This document shows, in pieces, positions 15,998 through 25,423 of a stretch of 64,000 nucleotides of DNA. Source of the stretch: Pseudoalteromonas sp. EB27 (GTDB lineage Bacteria; Pseudomonadota; Gammaproteobacteria; Enterobacterales; Alteromonadaceae); the NCBI RefSeq assembly GCF_001974875.1, contig NZ_MTQD01000013.1, positions 1 through 64,000 of the forward strand, read 5' to 3'. The notes under the pieces are model-generated. The model searched no databases. It saw only the letters and a list, made by a program, of their open reading frames with translations, and was not told where the DNA came from. The translations under genes were made by a program, and so were the position numbers. Within the stretch, counting starts at the first letter, position 1, and every line of letters begins with the position of its first letter.

Positions 15998-17647
15998 ATG
16001 ACAGGCGCAGAACTAACAATCGACTTATTGGCCAAACACGGCGTAAATGAAGTATTTGGCTACCCAGGCGGAGCTATTATGCCAATTTACGATGCGCTGT
16101 ATGGCGCGCCAGTCAAACATTACCTTACTCGCCATGAGCAAGGTGCAGGGTTTGCAGCTGTTGGTTATGCTCGCAGTACGCGTAAATTAGGTGTGTGTTT
16201 TGCAACATCGGGCCCAGGTGCAACTAACCTAATAACCGCTCTTGCTGATGCAATGATGGATTCAGTGCCATTATTGGCGATCACCGGCCAAGTGCCTACT
16301 GCAGCTATTGGTTCAGATGCATTTCAAGAAATAGATGTATTAGGTATGTCGCTTTCGTGTACTAAGCACAGCTACATGGTAGAACGAGCGGAAGACTTAG
16401 CAGAAATACTACAAGAAGCTATCCATTTAGCGCAAAGCGGTCGTCCAGGTCCTGTACTTGTCGATATCCCTAAAGATATTCAAATGGCGCAAGTCCCTTT
16501 TAAACCTTGGCTAGCAGCTGATGAATACTTACCAGAGTTAGATTTAAAGCAAGTTGCTATTGCTAATCAATTGTTGAGTGAGGCTAAACAGCCTGTAGCG
16601 TATGTAGGCGGTGGTGTACAAGCCGCTGATGCGCAAGACGAGTTAATGCAGTTTTTAAATAAAACCCAGATGCCTGCTGTATCAACACTAAAAGCATTGG
16701 GCAGTGTATTACCTGACTACGAGCATTACTTAGGCATGCTTGGTATGCATGGAACTCAATCTGCTAATATTGCAGTGCAGGAATGTGATGTACTTGTGTG
16801 TATAGGTGCGCGCTTTGATGACCGCGTAACGGGTAACTTAGCTAAATTTGCAGCTAAAGCTAAAGTAATTCATTTAGATATTGATGCCGCTGAAGTAGGT
16901 AAGCGTAAACCAGCTAAAGCTTCATTAATTGCTGATTTAAAAACCTCTTTACCCGCACTTGAGTGTTTTGTAACACCTAAAGCGTGGTGTGACACAAACA
17001 AAGAAATGAATATTAAGCACGCGTGGCGTTACGACTACCCGGGTGAGAAGGTTTATGCACCGTACTTATTAAACCAACTGAGCCAACGCATGCCAAAAAC
17101 GGGTGTTGTGTGTTGCGATGTGGGTCAGCACCAAATGTGGGTAGCACAGCACATGAAGTTTAGCCACCCGAGTAATCATTTAAGTAGTGGTGGCGCTGGC
17201 ACAATGGGCTTTGGTTTACCGGCCGCTATTGGCGCACAAGTAGCACGCCCTGATGACTTTGTTATTACTGTGTCGGGCGATGGTTCAATAATGATGAATA
17301 TTCAAGAATTAGCCACTATTCGCCGTAATAATTTACCTGTAAAAATATTAATTTTAGATAACCAACGCTTGGGTATGGTTCGCCAATGGCAGGAACTATT
17401 TTTTGAAGGCCGTTACTCTGAAACTAACCTTTCGGATAACCCTGACTTTGTTCAATTAGCTGCAGTATTTGGTATTCCAGGGCAAACAATTACCCATGCA
17501 AACCAAGTTGATGATGCTATTACTGCATTAGTAAACAGCAAAGGTCCGTACATAGTACATGCCTGTATTGATGATAAAGAAAATGTTTGGCCACTTGTAC
17601 CACCTGGGGCTGCTAACGACGAAATGATGACGGAGAAAGCAAAATGA
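15998..17647 (+). CDS. ilvG: Acetolactate synthase II large subunit
   Basis: 549 residues from the ATG at 15998, which has GAGGAATGAGGG just upstream; a TTG at 15971 is rejected because IlvG proteins start at this point (MTGAEL aligned with MNGAQW). The thiamine-diphosphate enzyme condenses two pyruvates to acetolactate, or pyruvate with 2-ketobutyrate, the first common step of Val/Leu/Ile synthesis. The ThDP glutamate E47 sits in RHEQGAG and the GDGSIMMN Mg/ThDP motif is near residue 430. It is closest by eye to the IlvG isozyme, not IlvB or IlvI. It overlaps ilvM by four bases. The frame is intact, unlike the frameshifted ilvG of E. coli K-12. Confidence 0.95.
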   Translation: MTGAELTIDLLAKHGVNEVFGYPGGAIMPIYDALYGAPVKHYLTRHEQGAGFAAVGYARSTRKLGVCFATSGPGATNLITALADAMMDSVPLLAITGQVPTAAIGSDAFQEIDVLGMSLSCTKHSYMVERAEDLAEILQEAIHLAQSGRPGPVLVDIPKDIQMAQVPFKPWLAADEYLPELDLKQVAIANQLLSEAKQPVAYVGGGVQAADAQDELMQFLNKTQMPAVSTLKALGSVLPDYEHYLGMLGMHGTQSANIAVQECDVLVCIGARFDDRVTGNLAKFAAKAKVIHLDIDAAEVGKRKPAKASLIADLKTSLPALECFVTPKAWCDTNKEMNIKHAWRYDYPGEKVYAPYLLNQLSQRMPKTGVVCCDVGQHQMWVAQHMKFSHPSNHLSSGGAGTMGFGLPAAIGAQVARPDDFVITVSGDGSIMMNIQELATIRRNNLPVKILILDNQRLGMVRQWQELFFEGRYSETNLSDNPDFVQLAAVFGIPGQTITHANQVDDAITALVNSKGPYIVHACIDDKENVWPLVPPGAANDEMMTEKAK

Positions 17648-17889
17648 AACATAGCCTAACTATTGCATTAAAAAGCCAAAGTATAGCGGTAGAGCGCTTT
17701 TTACGAGTGGTGCGTCATCGTGGTTTTGACCTTACGCATTTTCAACTCAATATAGATGATGGTTTATACAATGTAGCCATGACGGTAGATAGTGATAAAC
17801 CTATTCACCTATTAACAAGCCAGCTAAATAAGCTAGTGGATGTTAAAGAAGTCACTGTACAAAATTTACAGCACCAACAGGCTGTGTAA
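17644..17889 (+). CDS. ilvM: Acetolactate synthase II small subunit
   Basis: An 81-residue ACT-domain protein, the IlvM length. It stabilises and regulates the large subunit. The ACT fold is recognisable: alternating strands with ERFLRVVRHRGFD and an NIDDGLYNVAMTV strand. The start overlaps the ilvG stop (ATGA), which couples the two subunits. ilvE, which follows ilvM in E. coli, is missing here; ilvD comes next after 103 bp. Confidence 0.9.
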   Translation: MKHSLTIALKSQSIAVERFLRVVRHRGFDLTHFQLNIDDGLYNVAMTVDSDKPIHLLTSQLNKLVDVKEVTVQNLQHQQAV

Positions 17890-17992
17890 TTGCGAATTAA
17901 AAAATAATTTACGAGTAACTGAGACACTCAGTTATTTACCAATTTTAGAATGAGGAATGCCCGCTTTTATTGCGGCAAAAACAGAGGTAACT

Positions 17993-19849
17993 ATGGCTAA
18001 ATTAAGAAGTGCAACAACAACTGAAGGACGTAAACGTGCAGGCGCAAGAGCATTATGGCGCGCAACAGGTATGACAGACTCTGATTTTGGTAAACCGATT
18101 ATTGCCGTAGTTAACTCGTTTACACAATTTGTACCAGGACATGTACACCTTAATCAGCTTAGTGAACTTATGGGTGAGACAATAACCCAAGCCGGTGGCG
18201 TTCCTAAAGAATTTAATACCATTGCGATTGATGATGGTATTGCGATGGGACACGGCGGTATGCTTTATTCGCTGCCTTCGCGCGATTTAATTGCTGATTC
18301 GGTTGAGTACATGGTAAATGGTCACTGCGCCGATGCTATGATCTGTATTTCAAACTGCGACAAAATCACTCCAGGGATGATGCTTGCAGCACTACGCTTA
18401 AACATACCGGTAATATTTGTATCGGGCGGTCCAATGGAAGCGGGTAAAACTAAGCTTGCTAACATCGATATTAAACTTGATTTAGTTGATGCCATGGTTA
18501 AAGGCGCTGATGAATCGGTAAGTGATGCAGATTCAGAGCAAGTAGAGCGTTCTGCGTGTCCTACATGTGGTTCGTGTTCAGGTATGTTTACTGCAAATTC
18601 AATGAACTGTTTGTTAGAGGCAATAGGCTTAGCACTTCCGGGTAACGGTACCACGCTTGCCACTCATAAAGACCGTAAACAACTGTATGTTGAAGCGGGT
18701 GCTCGTATTGTTGATTTATGTCGTGAGTATTATCAAAAAGATAATCAAGATGTATTGCCACGCGCTATTGCCAATAAAACAGCCTTTATGAATGCAATGG
18801 TTGTTGATATTGCAATGGGCGGCTCGTCAAATACCGTATTACATTTACTCGCTGCAGCGCAAGAAGCGGGCGTTGATTTTGATATGTCGCACATTGATGC
18901 GCTTTCTCGTAAAACACCGTTTTTATGTAAAGTTGCACCAGCAACACCAGAGTACCATATTGAAGATGTCCACCGTGCTGGTGGCATGATGGCAGTTGTT
19001 CGCGAACTTGGTAAAGCGGGTTTAGTTGATATGTCGGTTAATCATGTCGCTGGGTCAACGATGGCTGAGCTTGTTAAAAAATGGGATGCAACAGACCCAA
19101 CTAACGAAGCTGCGCGCAAGTTTTATCGTGCGGGTCCTGCGGGCATTCGTACAACTAAAGCAATGAGCCAAGAGTGTCGTTGGGATGAAGGCGATAATGA
19201 CCGTGTGAATGGGTGTATTCGAAGCGTTGAACACGCTTATCGCCAAGACGGTGGTTTGGCTGTGCTATCGGGCAACCTAGCCGTTGATGGGTGTGTTGTG
19301 AAAAGTGCAGGTGTCGTTGATGAAATGCTGCATTTTGAAGGCACCGCAGTGGTGTACGAATCACAAGATGATTCGGTAGAAGGTATTTTAAATAATGAAG
19401 TAAAAGCCGGTGATGTAGTGGTTATTCGTTATGAAGGACCAAAAGGCGGTCCTGGTATGCAAGAAATGCTATACCCAACAAGCTACTTAAAATCGAAAGG
19501 CTTAGCTGAAAAGTGTGCCCTTATTACGGATGGTCGCTTTTCGGGTGGTACGTCAGGTTTATCAATTGGTCACGTGTCGCCAGAAGCGGCAAGTGGTGGT
19601 GCAATTGCTTATGTTGAAAATGGCGATAAAATCATTATTGATATCGCAACACGCGAAATCACTTTAGCGCTAAGCGATGAAGAACTTGAGGCGCGTAAAC
19701 AAAAGCAATTAGCACGCGGGAAAATGGCGTACAAACCAGTTGATCGTGAGCGCTATGTGTCGTCTGCTTTAAAAGCCTATGCATTACTTGCAACGAGTGC
19801 CGATAAAGGCGCTGTGCGCGATTTAGCTAAATTGGAGGCGCTTAGTTAA
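17993..19849 (+). CDS. ilvD: Dihydroxy-acid dehydratase
   Basis: 618 residues from the ATG at 17993, preceded by AGAGGTA; an upstream ATG at 17957 is in frame but the family begins at [13 protein letters not shown]. It dehydrates 2,3-dihydroxy-isovalerate and -methylvalerate to the keto acids, using an Fe-S cluster and Mg. The cluster cysteines are visible in CISNCDK and [24 protein letters not shown] is the family signature near the C-terminus. Third structural gene of the ilv operon; the next gene, ilvA, starts two bases after its stop. Confidence 0.96.
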   Translation: MAKLRSATTTEGRKRAGARALWRATGMTDSDFGKPIIAVVNSFTQFVPGHVHLNQLSELMGETITQAGGVPKEFNTIAIDDGIAMGHGGMLYSLPSRDLIADSVEYMVNGHCADAMICISNCDKITPGMMLAALRLNIPVIFVSGGPMEAGKTKLANIDIKLDLVDAMVKGADESVSDADSEQVERSACPTCGSCSGMFTANSMNCLLEAIGLALPGNGTTLATHKDRKQLYVEAGARIVDLCREYYQKDNQDVLPRAIANKTAFMNAMVVDIAMGGSSNTVLHLLAAAQEAGVDFDMSHIDALSRKTPFLCKVAPATPEYHIEDVHRAGGMMAVVRELGKAGLVDMSVNHVAGSTMAELVKKWDATDPTNEAARKFYRAGPAGIRTTKAMSQECRWDEGDNDRVNGCIRSVEHAYRQDGGLAVLSGNLAVDGCVVKSAGVVDEMLHFEGTAVVYESQDDSVEGILNNEVKAGDVVVIRYEGPKGGPGMQEMLYPTSYLKSKGLAEKCALITDGRFSGGTSGLSIGHVSPEAASGGAIAYVENGDKIIIDIATREITLALSDEELEARKQKQLARGKMAYKPVDRERYVSSALKAYALLATSADKGAVRDLAKLEALS

Positions 19850-19851
19850 TT

Positions 19852-21405
19852 ATGGTCTCTCAAGAGCTCGATTATTTTCGCGCTATTATTCAAGCAAACA
19901 TGGAGCCTTTGGCTAAAGTTACTGAGGTCAGCGAAATGGCTGAACTCAGTAAAAAGCTAGGTAACCATGTTTGGTTAAAGCGTGAAGACCAACAGCCCGT
20001 GTATTCGTTTAAATTACGCGGTGCCTATAACAAATTAAATAAATTACCTAAAGGCTCGGTGGTTATCACTGCCTCTGCGGGTAATCATGCTCAAGGGGTT
20101 GCATTAAGTGCATCTCACCTTGGGCATCAAGCAACTATTGTAATGCCAGTAACAACACCTGAAATAAAAGTCAGCGCAGTCCGTGCACTTGGCGGTGAAG
20201 TTGTATTACATGGCCATCATTTTGATGCAGCAAAAGCATATGCGCTTGAGCTTACAGAGCAGCGTAACGGTATATTTGTCCCACCATTTGATGACCCAGA
20301 CGTTATTGTTGGTCAAGGCACTGTAGCACGTGAATTAATGCAGCAATTAAACGAGCTTGATGCTGTGTTTATTCCTGTTGGCGGTGGTGGTTTACTTGCT
20401 GGTATGGCGGTTTACATTAAATCGTTGCGTCCAGATATAAAAGTAATTGGCGTAGAAGCTGACGAAAGTGCATGTTTACAAGCAGCACTTGAAGCCGGTA
20501 AGCCAGTAGAGCTTGATCGCGTTGGTAGTTTTGCCGATGGCGTAGCGGTTAAAATTATTGGTACTGAAACGTTTCGTTTAGCGCAAAAGTTTTGTGATGA
20601 GGTTGTTACAGTAACTAGCGACGAAATATGTGCAGCCATGCAGGATATTTTTGTATCTACGCGTGCAATTGCAGAACCATCAGGTGCCCTTGCAACAGCT
20701 GGGCTTAAAAAGTGGAGTCAGCAATCGGGATTAAAAGGGTTGCACTTAGCCGCTGTTTTATCGGGTGCTAATTTAAACTTTGATCGTTTGCGTTATGTAG
20801 CAGAGCGCACTGCGTTGGGTGAAAAAAACGAAGCGTTATTAGCTGTTACTATTAAAGAAGAAAAAGGCAGCTTTAAGCAGTTTTGTGCTTCTTTAGGTGG
20901 CCGTGCTATTACTGAGTTTAACTACCGCTATGCAGGACCTGGTGAAGCGCAGATATTTGTAGGTATTGCCCTGCGCCAAGGCGAGCAAGAGCTCAATGAA
21001 CTAAAGCAAGACTTAACAAGTAACGACTATCAGTTTTGCGATCTATCAGACAACGAACTCGCTAAATTACATGTGCGTTACATGGTTGGGGGCAAAGCAC
21101 CAGAGCAATTACATGAACGTCTACTTCGCTTTGAGTTTCCTGAATATCCGGGCGCACTTGCACGCTTTTTAGATACTTTAGGCAGTAATTGGAACATTAC
21201 CTTGTTTCATTATCGTAATCACGGTGGTTCTATGGGGAATGTACTAGCCGGTTTTGCTATTGAGCCGAGTCAGTATGAGATGTTTAACGAGCATTTAAAT
21301 CGCTTAGGTTACAGTGTACAAGATGAAACACAAAACCCGTGTTTTACCCAATTTTTAACATCAAAACCGCAAGCAGAAAAAGTCGAAAAACTCGCCTCAG
21401 TATAA
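19852..21405 (+). CDS. ilvA: Threonine deaminase (biosynthetic, L-threonine ammonia-lyase)
   Basis: 517 residues, the length of the biosynthetic enzyme. It makes 2-ketobutyrate from threonine, committing carbon to isoleucine. The PLP lysine is K54 in YSFKLRGAYN, and the PLP phosphate-binding GGGGLLAGM is near residue 187. Two C-terminal ACT-like domains (about 330-500) mark the allosteric, Ile-inhibited form as opposed to the short catabolic TdcB. It begins two bases after ilvD. A GC-rich hairpin follows at 21419. Confidence 0.95.
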   Translation: MVSQELDYFRAIIQANMEPLAKVTEVSEMAELSKKLGNHVWLKREDQQPVYSFKLRGAYNKLNKLPKGSVVITASAGNHAQGVALSASHLGHQATIVMPVTTPEIKVSAVRALGGEVVLHGHHFDAAKAYALELTEQRNGIFVPPFDDPDVIVGQGTVARELMQQLNELDAVFIPVGGGGLLAGMAVYIKSLRPDIKVIGVEADESACLQAALEAGKPVELDRVGSFADGVAVKIIGTETFRLAQKFCDEVVTVTSDEICAAMQDIFVSTRAIAEPSGALATAGLKKWSQQSGLKGLHLAAVLSGANLNFDRLRYVAERTALGEKNEALLAVTIKEEKGSFKQFCASLGGRAITEFNYRYAGPGEAQIFVGIALRQGEQELNELKQDLTSNDYQFCDLSDNELAKLHVRYMVGGKAPEQLHERLLRFEFPEYPGALARFLDTLGSNWNITLFHYRNHGGSMGNVLAGFAIEPSQYEMFNEHLNRLGYSVQDETQNPCFTQFLTSKPQAEKVEKLASV

Positions 21406-21418
21406 CCCTTCTTTAAAG

Positions 21419-21447
21419 GCAGGCACCTAACTAGGGTGCTTGCTTTA
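21419..21447 (+). terminator. Possible terminator after ilvA
   Basis: Hairpin GCAGGCACC-TAACTA-GGGTGCTTGC, with a single unpaired or wobble position, then TTTAT. The T run is short, so read-through is possible. Confidence 0.5.
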
Positions 21448-21501
21448 TCACACGTTTTACATATAGTTACAGGTAATCGTCATGCTTTTGAGGACACCTC
21501 G

Positions 21502-22536
21502 TTGCTATTTAAAGGATTAATCATTGGATTGTGCTTTTTTTGCAGCCACATAATGGCGCAAGAATCAGTTACATTACAGTTAAAATGGACACATCAATTT
21601 CAGTTTGCCGGTTATTATATGGCAAAGCAAAAAGGTTTTTATAATGATGTTGGCCTTGATGTCACCATTAAACAAGCTAATCCAATGAAACCTGATACTT
21701 TTGGTCCTGTTGCAAGTGGTGAAGCGCAATTTGGCGTAGGGCATTCTGGTATTTTGCAGCAGCGCATTAATGGTCAGCCTCTTGTTGCTATGGCTGCTTT
21801 ACTGCAGTTTTCACCTTATTGCTGGATGGTAAAAGACACCTCTGATATTTTTCACCCACGTGACTTCGTTAATAAGCGTATTACAGCGGTGAGTCTAAAA
21901 GATAGCACCGAGTTACTTGTTATGCTTAAACGCAGTGGTGTAGGAGTAGGTAATCTCAAAGTTTACGATGGCGAGAATCCAGCTCAGGCTTGGATTGAAA
22001 ACAAACTAGATGCTATGCAAGTGTATGTTACTACAGAGCCTTATTATATGACTCAGCAAGGCGTAGCCCATCGGCTTGTTTGCCCACAGCGATATGGAAT
22101 GGACGTGTATAGCGACATTTTATTTACCAGCGAAAACATGCTTAAAAAAAATCCGCAAACGGTCGAAAAATTCTACCAAGCGAGCTTAAAAGGTTGGCGC
22201 TATGCAATGATGAATATGGATGAAGCCATTGCAGTCACCCAGCAAAACTATGCACCGAGCAAAAGCTTTCATCAGCTCGCCTTTGAGGCTGAAGTACTAA
22301 AAAGTTATATAACTCCACCCACCACTAGTTTAGGGCATATGTCGATAGCAAAATGGCGCTTAATTGCTGACTTATATGGCATACAGCAAAACGAATTTGA
22401 CGAAGTAAAACCTCACTTTATTTATAAATACCAAGAACCCGAAAAGATGCAATTATCTTGGATGCTCATAGCCGCTATTTTGGTGAGTATTATTTCAATA
22501 CCTTTGTATTTACGTCTGATTCTTAGCCAAAAATAA
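21502..22536 (+). CDS. NMT1/THI5-type periplasmic substrate-binding protein with C-terminal membrane anchor
   Basis: A solute-binding domain of the NMT1/THI5 class (SVTLQLKWTHQFQFAGYYMAK... start, about 40-310) behind a signal peptide ending HIMA-QES, then a single C-terminal membrane helix (about 320-340) and seven residues. The start is uncertain: a TTG at 21502 has GAGG eight bases upstream and places the signal peptide normally (344 aa); a GTG at 21436 would give 366 aa but sits in the ilvA terminator hairpin. No permease or ATPase genes are adjacent. In several proteobacteria this binding domain is the sensory front of larger membrane-bound signalling proteins, so this could be a sensor module that ends after its anchor. 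Confidence 0.75.
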   Translation: MLFKGLIIGLCFFCSHIMAQESVTLQLKWTHQFQFAGYYMAKQKGFYNDVGLDVTIKQANPMKPDTFGPVASGEAQFGVGHSGILQQRINGQPLVAMAALLQFSPYCWMVKDTSDIFHPRDFVNKRITAVSLKDSTELLVMLKRSGVGVGNLKVYDGENPAQAWIENKLDAMQVYVTTEPYYMTQQGVAHRLVCPQRYGMDVYSDILFTSENMLKKNPQTVEKFYQASLKGWRYAMMNMDEAIAVTQQNYAPSKSFHQLAFEAEVLKSYITPPTTSLGHMSIAKWRLIADLYGIQQNEFDEVKPHFIYKYQEPEKMQLSWMLIAAILVSIISIPLYLRLILSQK

Positions 22537-22563
22537 CTGTTTAATGAGAACTCACTGAGCTGA

Positions 22564-22569
22564 TATAAT
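22564..22569 (+). promoter_or_regulatory. -10 element before the methyltransferase gene
   Basis: A consensus TATAAT, 17 bp after a weak -35 candidate (TTAATG, 22541-22546), 29 bases before the ATG at 22598. Confidence 0.4.
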
Positions 22570-22597
22570 TAATTGTCTTTTTATTTTTTAAGCTGTT

Positions 22598-23773
22598 ATG
22601 ACTTTAGCCGAGCAATTTTTTGCACTTGATTCACTTTTAATGAGCCATCGTCAGTATTGGCAGTGCACCGCGTTTGATTTTGACACTATTCCTTGGCCAG
22701 AGCTGCAAGGCATGCTTAACGAACTAACTGATGATCAGGTAACCGTTCTTGATAACGATCAAAATCAGCTATACAAATTTTTTAGCCAACACATAAACCA
22801 ACTTGATGAACTTGCTAAGCTATGTGAGTTACCTAGCTCTGCACACTCTCGAGTCGACTATCCATTTTGGATAAGTAACGGGATTAAAGGTCGTAAGTTT
22901 GATCAGTTACAAGATTTTGTATCTGCATTACCTACTACTAATCAACCGGTTTTAGAGTGGTGTGCGGGTAAAGGGCACTTAGGGCGAATGCTTGCTTTTA
23001 ATGGCGCAAGTAATGTGCATAGTATTGAGCTGCAACAAAGCTTATGCGAGCAAGGGCAAAAAAGTGCACAGCAACAAGGCTTAGCAATGCACTTTAGCCA
23101 AGCTGATGTATTAAAAGACGATATCACTCAATTTTTTAATGCTGATATGCATGCCGTAGCGCTACACGCATGTGGTGGTTTGCACCAAGCATTTATGCGC
23201 CAAGCAAGTTTGGCGAAAGTTCAGCAAATTAGCTTTTCACCTTGTTGCTATCATTTATTTACGGCTAATGAGTACCGTGTAATGAGTGAGGTTGCAAATC
23301 AAAGCAAGCTTAACCTAATGCATCGCGATTTAAAGCTCGCATTACAAGAAACCGTTACAGCACCTTCTCGCCTGGAAAAAGTACGCAAAACAGAACTAGA
23401 ATGGCGACTTGGTTTTGACGCACTTAGAAAATCGATTACTGGCGAGCAATATTATGTAAGCGTACCTTCGGTTAACAAAGCTATATTCTCAGATTCGTTT
23501 AAATCATTTTGTGCATGGGCTGCAGACAAAAAGGCAATAAACCTACCGCAAGATACTGATTATAATAAATATTTGGATATTGGGATTGCTCGAAAAAAAG
23601 TAACTGACCGAGTTGAACTGGTTCGACATGTGTTCAGAAGGGCAATTGAGGTTTGGCTTGTGCTCGATCGTGCTTTATATTTGCAACAGCAAGGCTATCA
23701 GGTGAGCGTGAATACTTTTTGTGAAAAGCAGTTAACGCCTCGTAATATTTTGATTCTTGCTAATATCCATTAA
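22598..23773 (+). CDS. SAM-dependent methyltransferase
   Basis: A 391-residue cytosolic protein. A class I methyltransferase motif I is clear: PVLEWCAGKGHLGRMLA (about 118-134), followed by the acidic end of strand 2 (SIELQQSLC). The FSPCCYH motif (about 213-219) matches proteins of the Methyltransf_32-like group, which include tRNA/rRNA methyltransferase candidates, but the substrate cannot be told from sequence. The N-terminal 90 residues and the C-terminal ~120 residues are extra to the catalytic core. It stands between the binding protein and carbonic anhydrase genes with short gaps on both sides. Confidence 0.8.
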   Translation: MTLAEQFFALDSLLMSHRQYWQCTAFDFDTIPWPELQGMLNELTDDQVTVLDNDQNQLYKFFSQHINQLDELAKLCELPSSAHSRVDYPFWISNGIKGRKFDQLQDFVSALPTTNQPVLEWCAGKGHLGRMLAFNGASNVHSIELQQSLCEQGQKSAQQQGLAMHFSQADVLKDDITQFFNADMHAVALHACGGLHQAFMRQASLAKVQQISFSPCCYHLFTANEYRVMSEVANQSKLNLMHRDLKLALQETVTAPSRLEKVRKTELEWRLGFDALRKSITGEQYYVSVPSVNKAIFSDSFKSFCAWAADKKAINLPQDTDYNKYLDIGIARKKVTDRVELVRHVFRRAIEVWLVLDRALYLQQQGYQVSVNTFCEKQLTPRNILILANIH

Positions 23774-23803
23774 ATTTCCGTCCTCGACTTAATAAGAGAT
23801 GCA

Positions 23804-24466
23804 ATGAGAAAGTTAAAAAATTTATTCGATAACAATAAACGTTGGGCTGCACGTACAAGCGAAGCTGATCCTGAGTTTTTTAAAATTTTATCAATGCAAC
23901 AAAATCCAGAGTATCTATGGATTGGTTGTTCAGACTCTCGTGTACCTGCTAATCAAATAGTTGATTTATTACCAGGCGAATTATTTGTACATCGTAACGT
24001 TGCTAACGTGGTTGTACACACTGACCATAACTGTTTGTCGGTTATGCAGTACGCTGTAGAGGTTTTAAAAGTAAAACATATCATGGTAGTAGGTCACTAT
24101 GGCTGTGGTGGCGTACAAGCCGTTTTAAACAATGCAAAATTCGGCTTTATTGATAATTGGCTACGCCACGTAGGGGATGTAAAAGAAAAGCATCTTGAAC
24201 AACTTGATGCAATGCCAGAAAGCGAACGTTTAAGCCGCCTTATTGAGCTAAATGTAATTGAGCAAGTACGTAATGTATGCCGTACTAACATTGTGCAAGA
24301 TGCGTGGGAACGCGGCCAAGAGCTAAGCGTTCATGGTTGGGTTTATGGTTTAGAAAACGGCCATCTTCATGATTTAGAATCTGTTGTAACGTGCGCGAGT
24401 GAAGAAACGCAAAGCTACAAAAAAGCAGTGCAGCACGTACTTAATAAAGTGGGCGAAAATAAATAA
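23804..24466 (+). CDS. can: Beta-class carbonic anhydrase
   Basis: A 220-residue zinc enzyme interconverting CO2 and bicarbonate in the cytosol. The zinc ligands and the Asp-Arg dyad match E. coli Can at the same residue numbers: C42 and D44-R46 in GCSDSRVP, H98 and C101 in GHYGCGGV. Length equals the E. coli enzyme (220 aa). The ATG has AGAGATG just upstream. The following Rossmann-fold gene starts four bases after the stop, so the two probably share a transcript. Confidence 0.95.
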   Translation: MRKLKNLFDNNKRWAARTSEADPEFFKILSMQQNPEYLWIGCSDSRVPANQIVDLLPGELFVHRNVANVVVHTDHNCLSVMQYAVEVLKVKHIMVVGHYGCGGVQAVLNNAKFGFIDNWLRHVGDVKEKHLEQLDAMPESERLSRLIELNVIEQVRNVCRTNIVQDAWERGQELSVHGWVYGLENGHLHDLESVVTCASEETQSYKKAVQHVLNKVGENK

Positions 24467-24470
24467 ATTT

Positions 24471-25115
24471 ATGACTAATACGGCGATATTAATAGGTGCT
24501 ACAGGTTTGGTCGGTAATGAGTTGCTACACAAGCTACTTAATATCGATCGTTATACTAAAGTGGTTACGTTAAGTCGTCGGGCTTTGCCTATTACACACG
24601 CAAAGCTAGTTAATCACGTTATTGATTTTGAAAAATTAACTCAATACGTTGAGCTTTTTAAAGGTGACGTATTGTTTTCGTGTTTGGGTACAACCCGTAA
24701 ACGGGCGGGCTCTACACAAGCTCAGCGTAAAGTAGATTTTGATTATCAGTTTATAGCGGCGCAGTTAGCGGCATGTAATGGTGTTACGCATTACTGCTTA
24801 GTGTCATCAAGCGGGGCGAACACGCACAGTAATAGTGCTTATTTGAAAATGAAGGGTGAGCTTGAGCAACATATTAAAGCACTCCCTTTTGATAAAATAA
24901 GTATTTTACAACCGTCTTTATTATTAGGTGATCGTGAGCAATTTAGAGTGGCAGAAAAGATAGGCAGTATTATTTTTCCTGTTATTACACGATTTGCGTT
25001 TTTAAAGCGTTACAAACCAATAACTGGCGAGCAAGTTGCGCAAAAAATGCTGAGTGTGAGTTTCGCGCAGCAGGTTAAGTTATCTTACTATGTACTTGAT
25101 GAGCTATTTGAATAA
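24471..25115 (+). CDS. NAD(P)-binding Rossmann-fold protein (atypical SDR, HTATIP2/NmrA-like)
   Basis: 214 residues from the ATG at 24471; the open frame extends 72 bases into the carbonic anhydrase gene but the nucleotide-binding motif AILIGATGLVGNELL requires the later start. The fold continues with SCLGTTRKRAGS and a HYCLVSSSGA strand with YLKMKGELE (Tyr-x-x-x-Lys). This places it among atypical short-chain dehydrogenases related to HTATIP2. Substrate unknown. It ends before a strong bidirectional terminator. Confidence 0.8.
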   Translation: MTNTAILIGATGLVGNELLHKLLNIDRYTKVVTLSRRALPITHAKLVNHVIDFEKLTQYVELFKGDVLFSCLGTTRKRAGSTQAQRKVDFDYQFIAAQLAACNGVTHYCLVSSSGANTHSNSAYLKMKGELEQHIKALPFDKISILQPSLLLGDREQFRVAEKIGSIIFPVITRFAFLKRYKPITGEQVAQKMLSVSFAQQVKLSYYVLDELFE

Positions 25116-25131
25116 ACTTAGTAAAGCGCAA

Positions 25132-25157
25132 AAAGGCAGCCTAAGCTGCCTTTTTTT
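25132..25157. terminator. Bidirectional terminator between Rossmann-fold gene and ubiK
   Basis: AAAGGCAGC-CTAA-GCTGCCTTT, with A residues on the left and a T run on the right, serving the converging genes on both strands. Confidence 0.85.
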
Positions 25158-25159
25158 AA

Positions 25160-25423
25160 TTATTCAGCGTCAGTTTTAGTGCTAAGTTGTTGCTCAAGTA
25201 AGGCAACTTTAGCTTCAAGCTCAGTTAACTTTTCGCGAGTACGAATAAGTACTTGGCTTTGCACATCAAATTCTTCACGGCTCACAAAGTCCATCTCAGC
25301 AAGCTTGTTTTGTAAAACTTGCTTTGTTTTACCTTCGAGTGTGTCTGCTAGGTTTTTTACACCTTGTGGCATATTGCTAGTAATTTGCTTAGCAATTTCT
25401 TCAAGTTTTGCTGGGTTGATCAT
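25160..25423 (-). CDS. ubiK: Ubiquinone biosynthesis accessory factor UbiK
   Basis: An 87-residue protein of the UbiK (formerly YqiC, BMFP) family. It opens MINPAKLEEIAKQITSNMP, an amphipathic helix that binds membrane, and continues into the conserved VSREEFDVQSQVLIRTREKL and a C-terminal coiled coil. In E. coli it assists the Ubi enzyme complex with UbiJ for aerobic ubiquinone synthesis. It is transcribed alone, convergent with the upstream cluster and divergent from rep. Confidence 0.9.
   Translation of the reverse strand: MINPAKLEEIAKQITSNMPQGVKNLADTLEGKTKQVLQNKLAEMDFVSREEFDVQSQVLIRTREKLTELEAKVALLEQQLSTKTDAE

Noticed and set aside
15798..16019. A 73-codon minus-strand frame opposite the ilv leader
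   Set aside because: It overlaps the leader peptide, attenuator and ilvG start, has no ribosome-binding site and resembles no known protein; the plus-strand reading explains the DNA.
24399..24471. Long N-terminal extension of the Rossmann-fold gene into carbonic anhydrase
   Set aside because: The first 24 codons lie in the 3' end of can, and the nucleotide-binding motif needs to be near the N-terminus; the ATG at 24471 fits.
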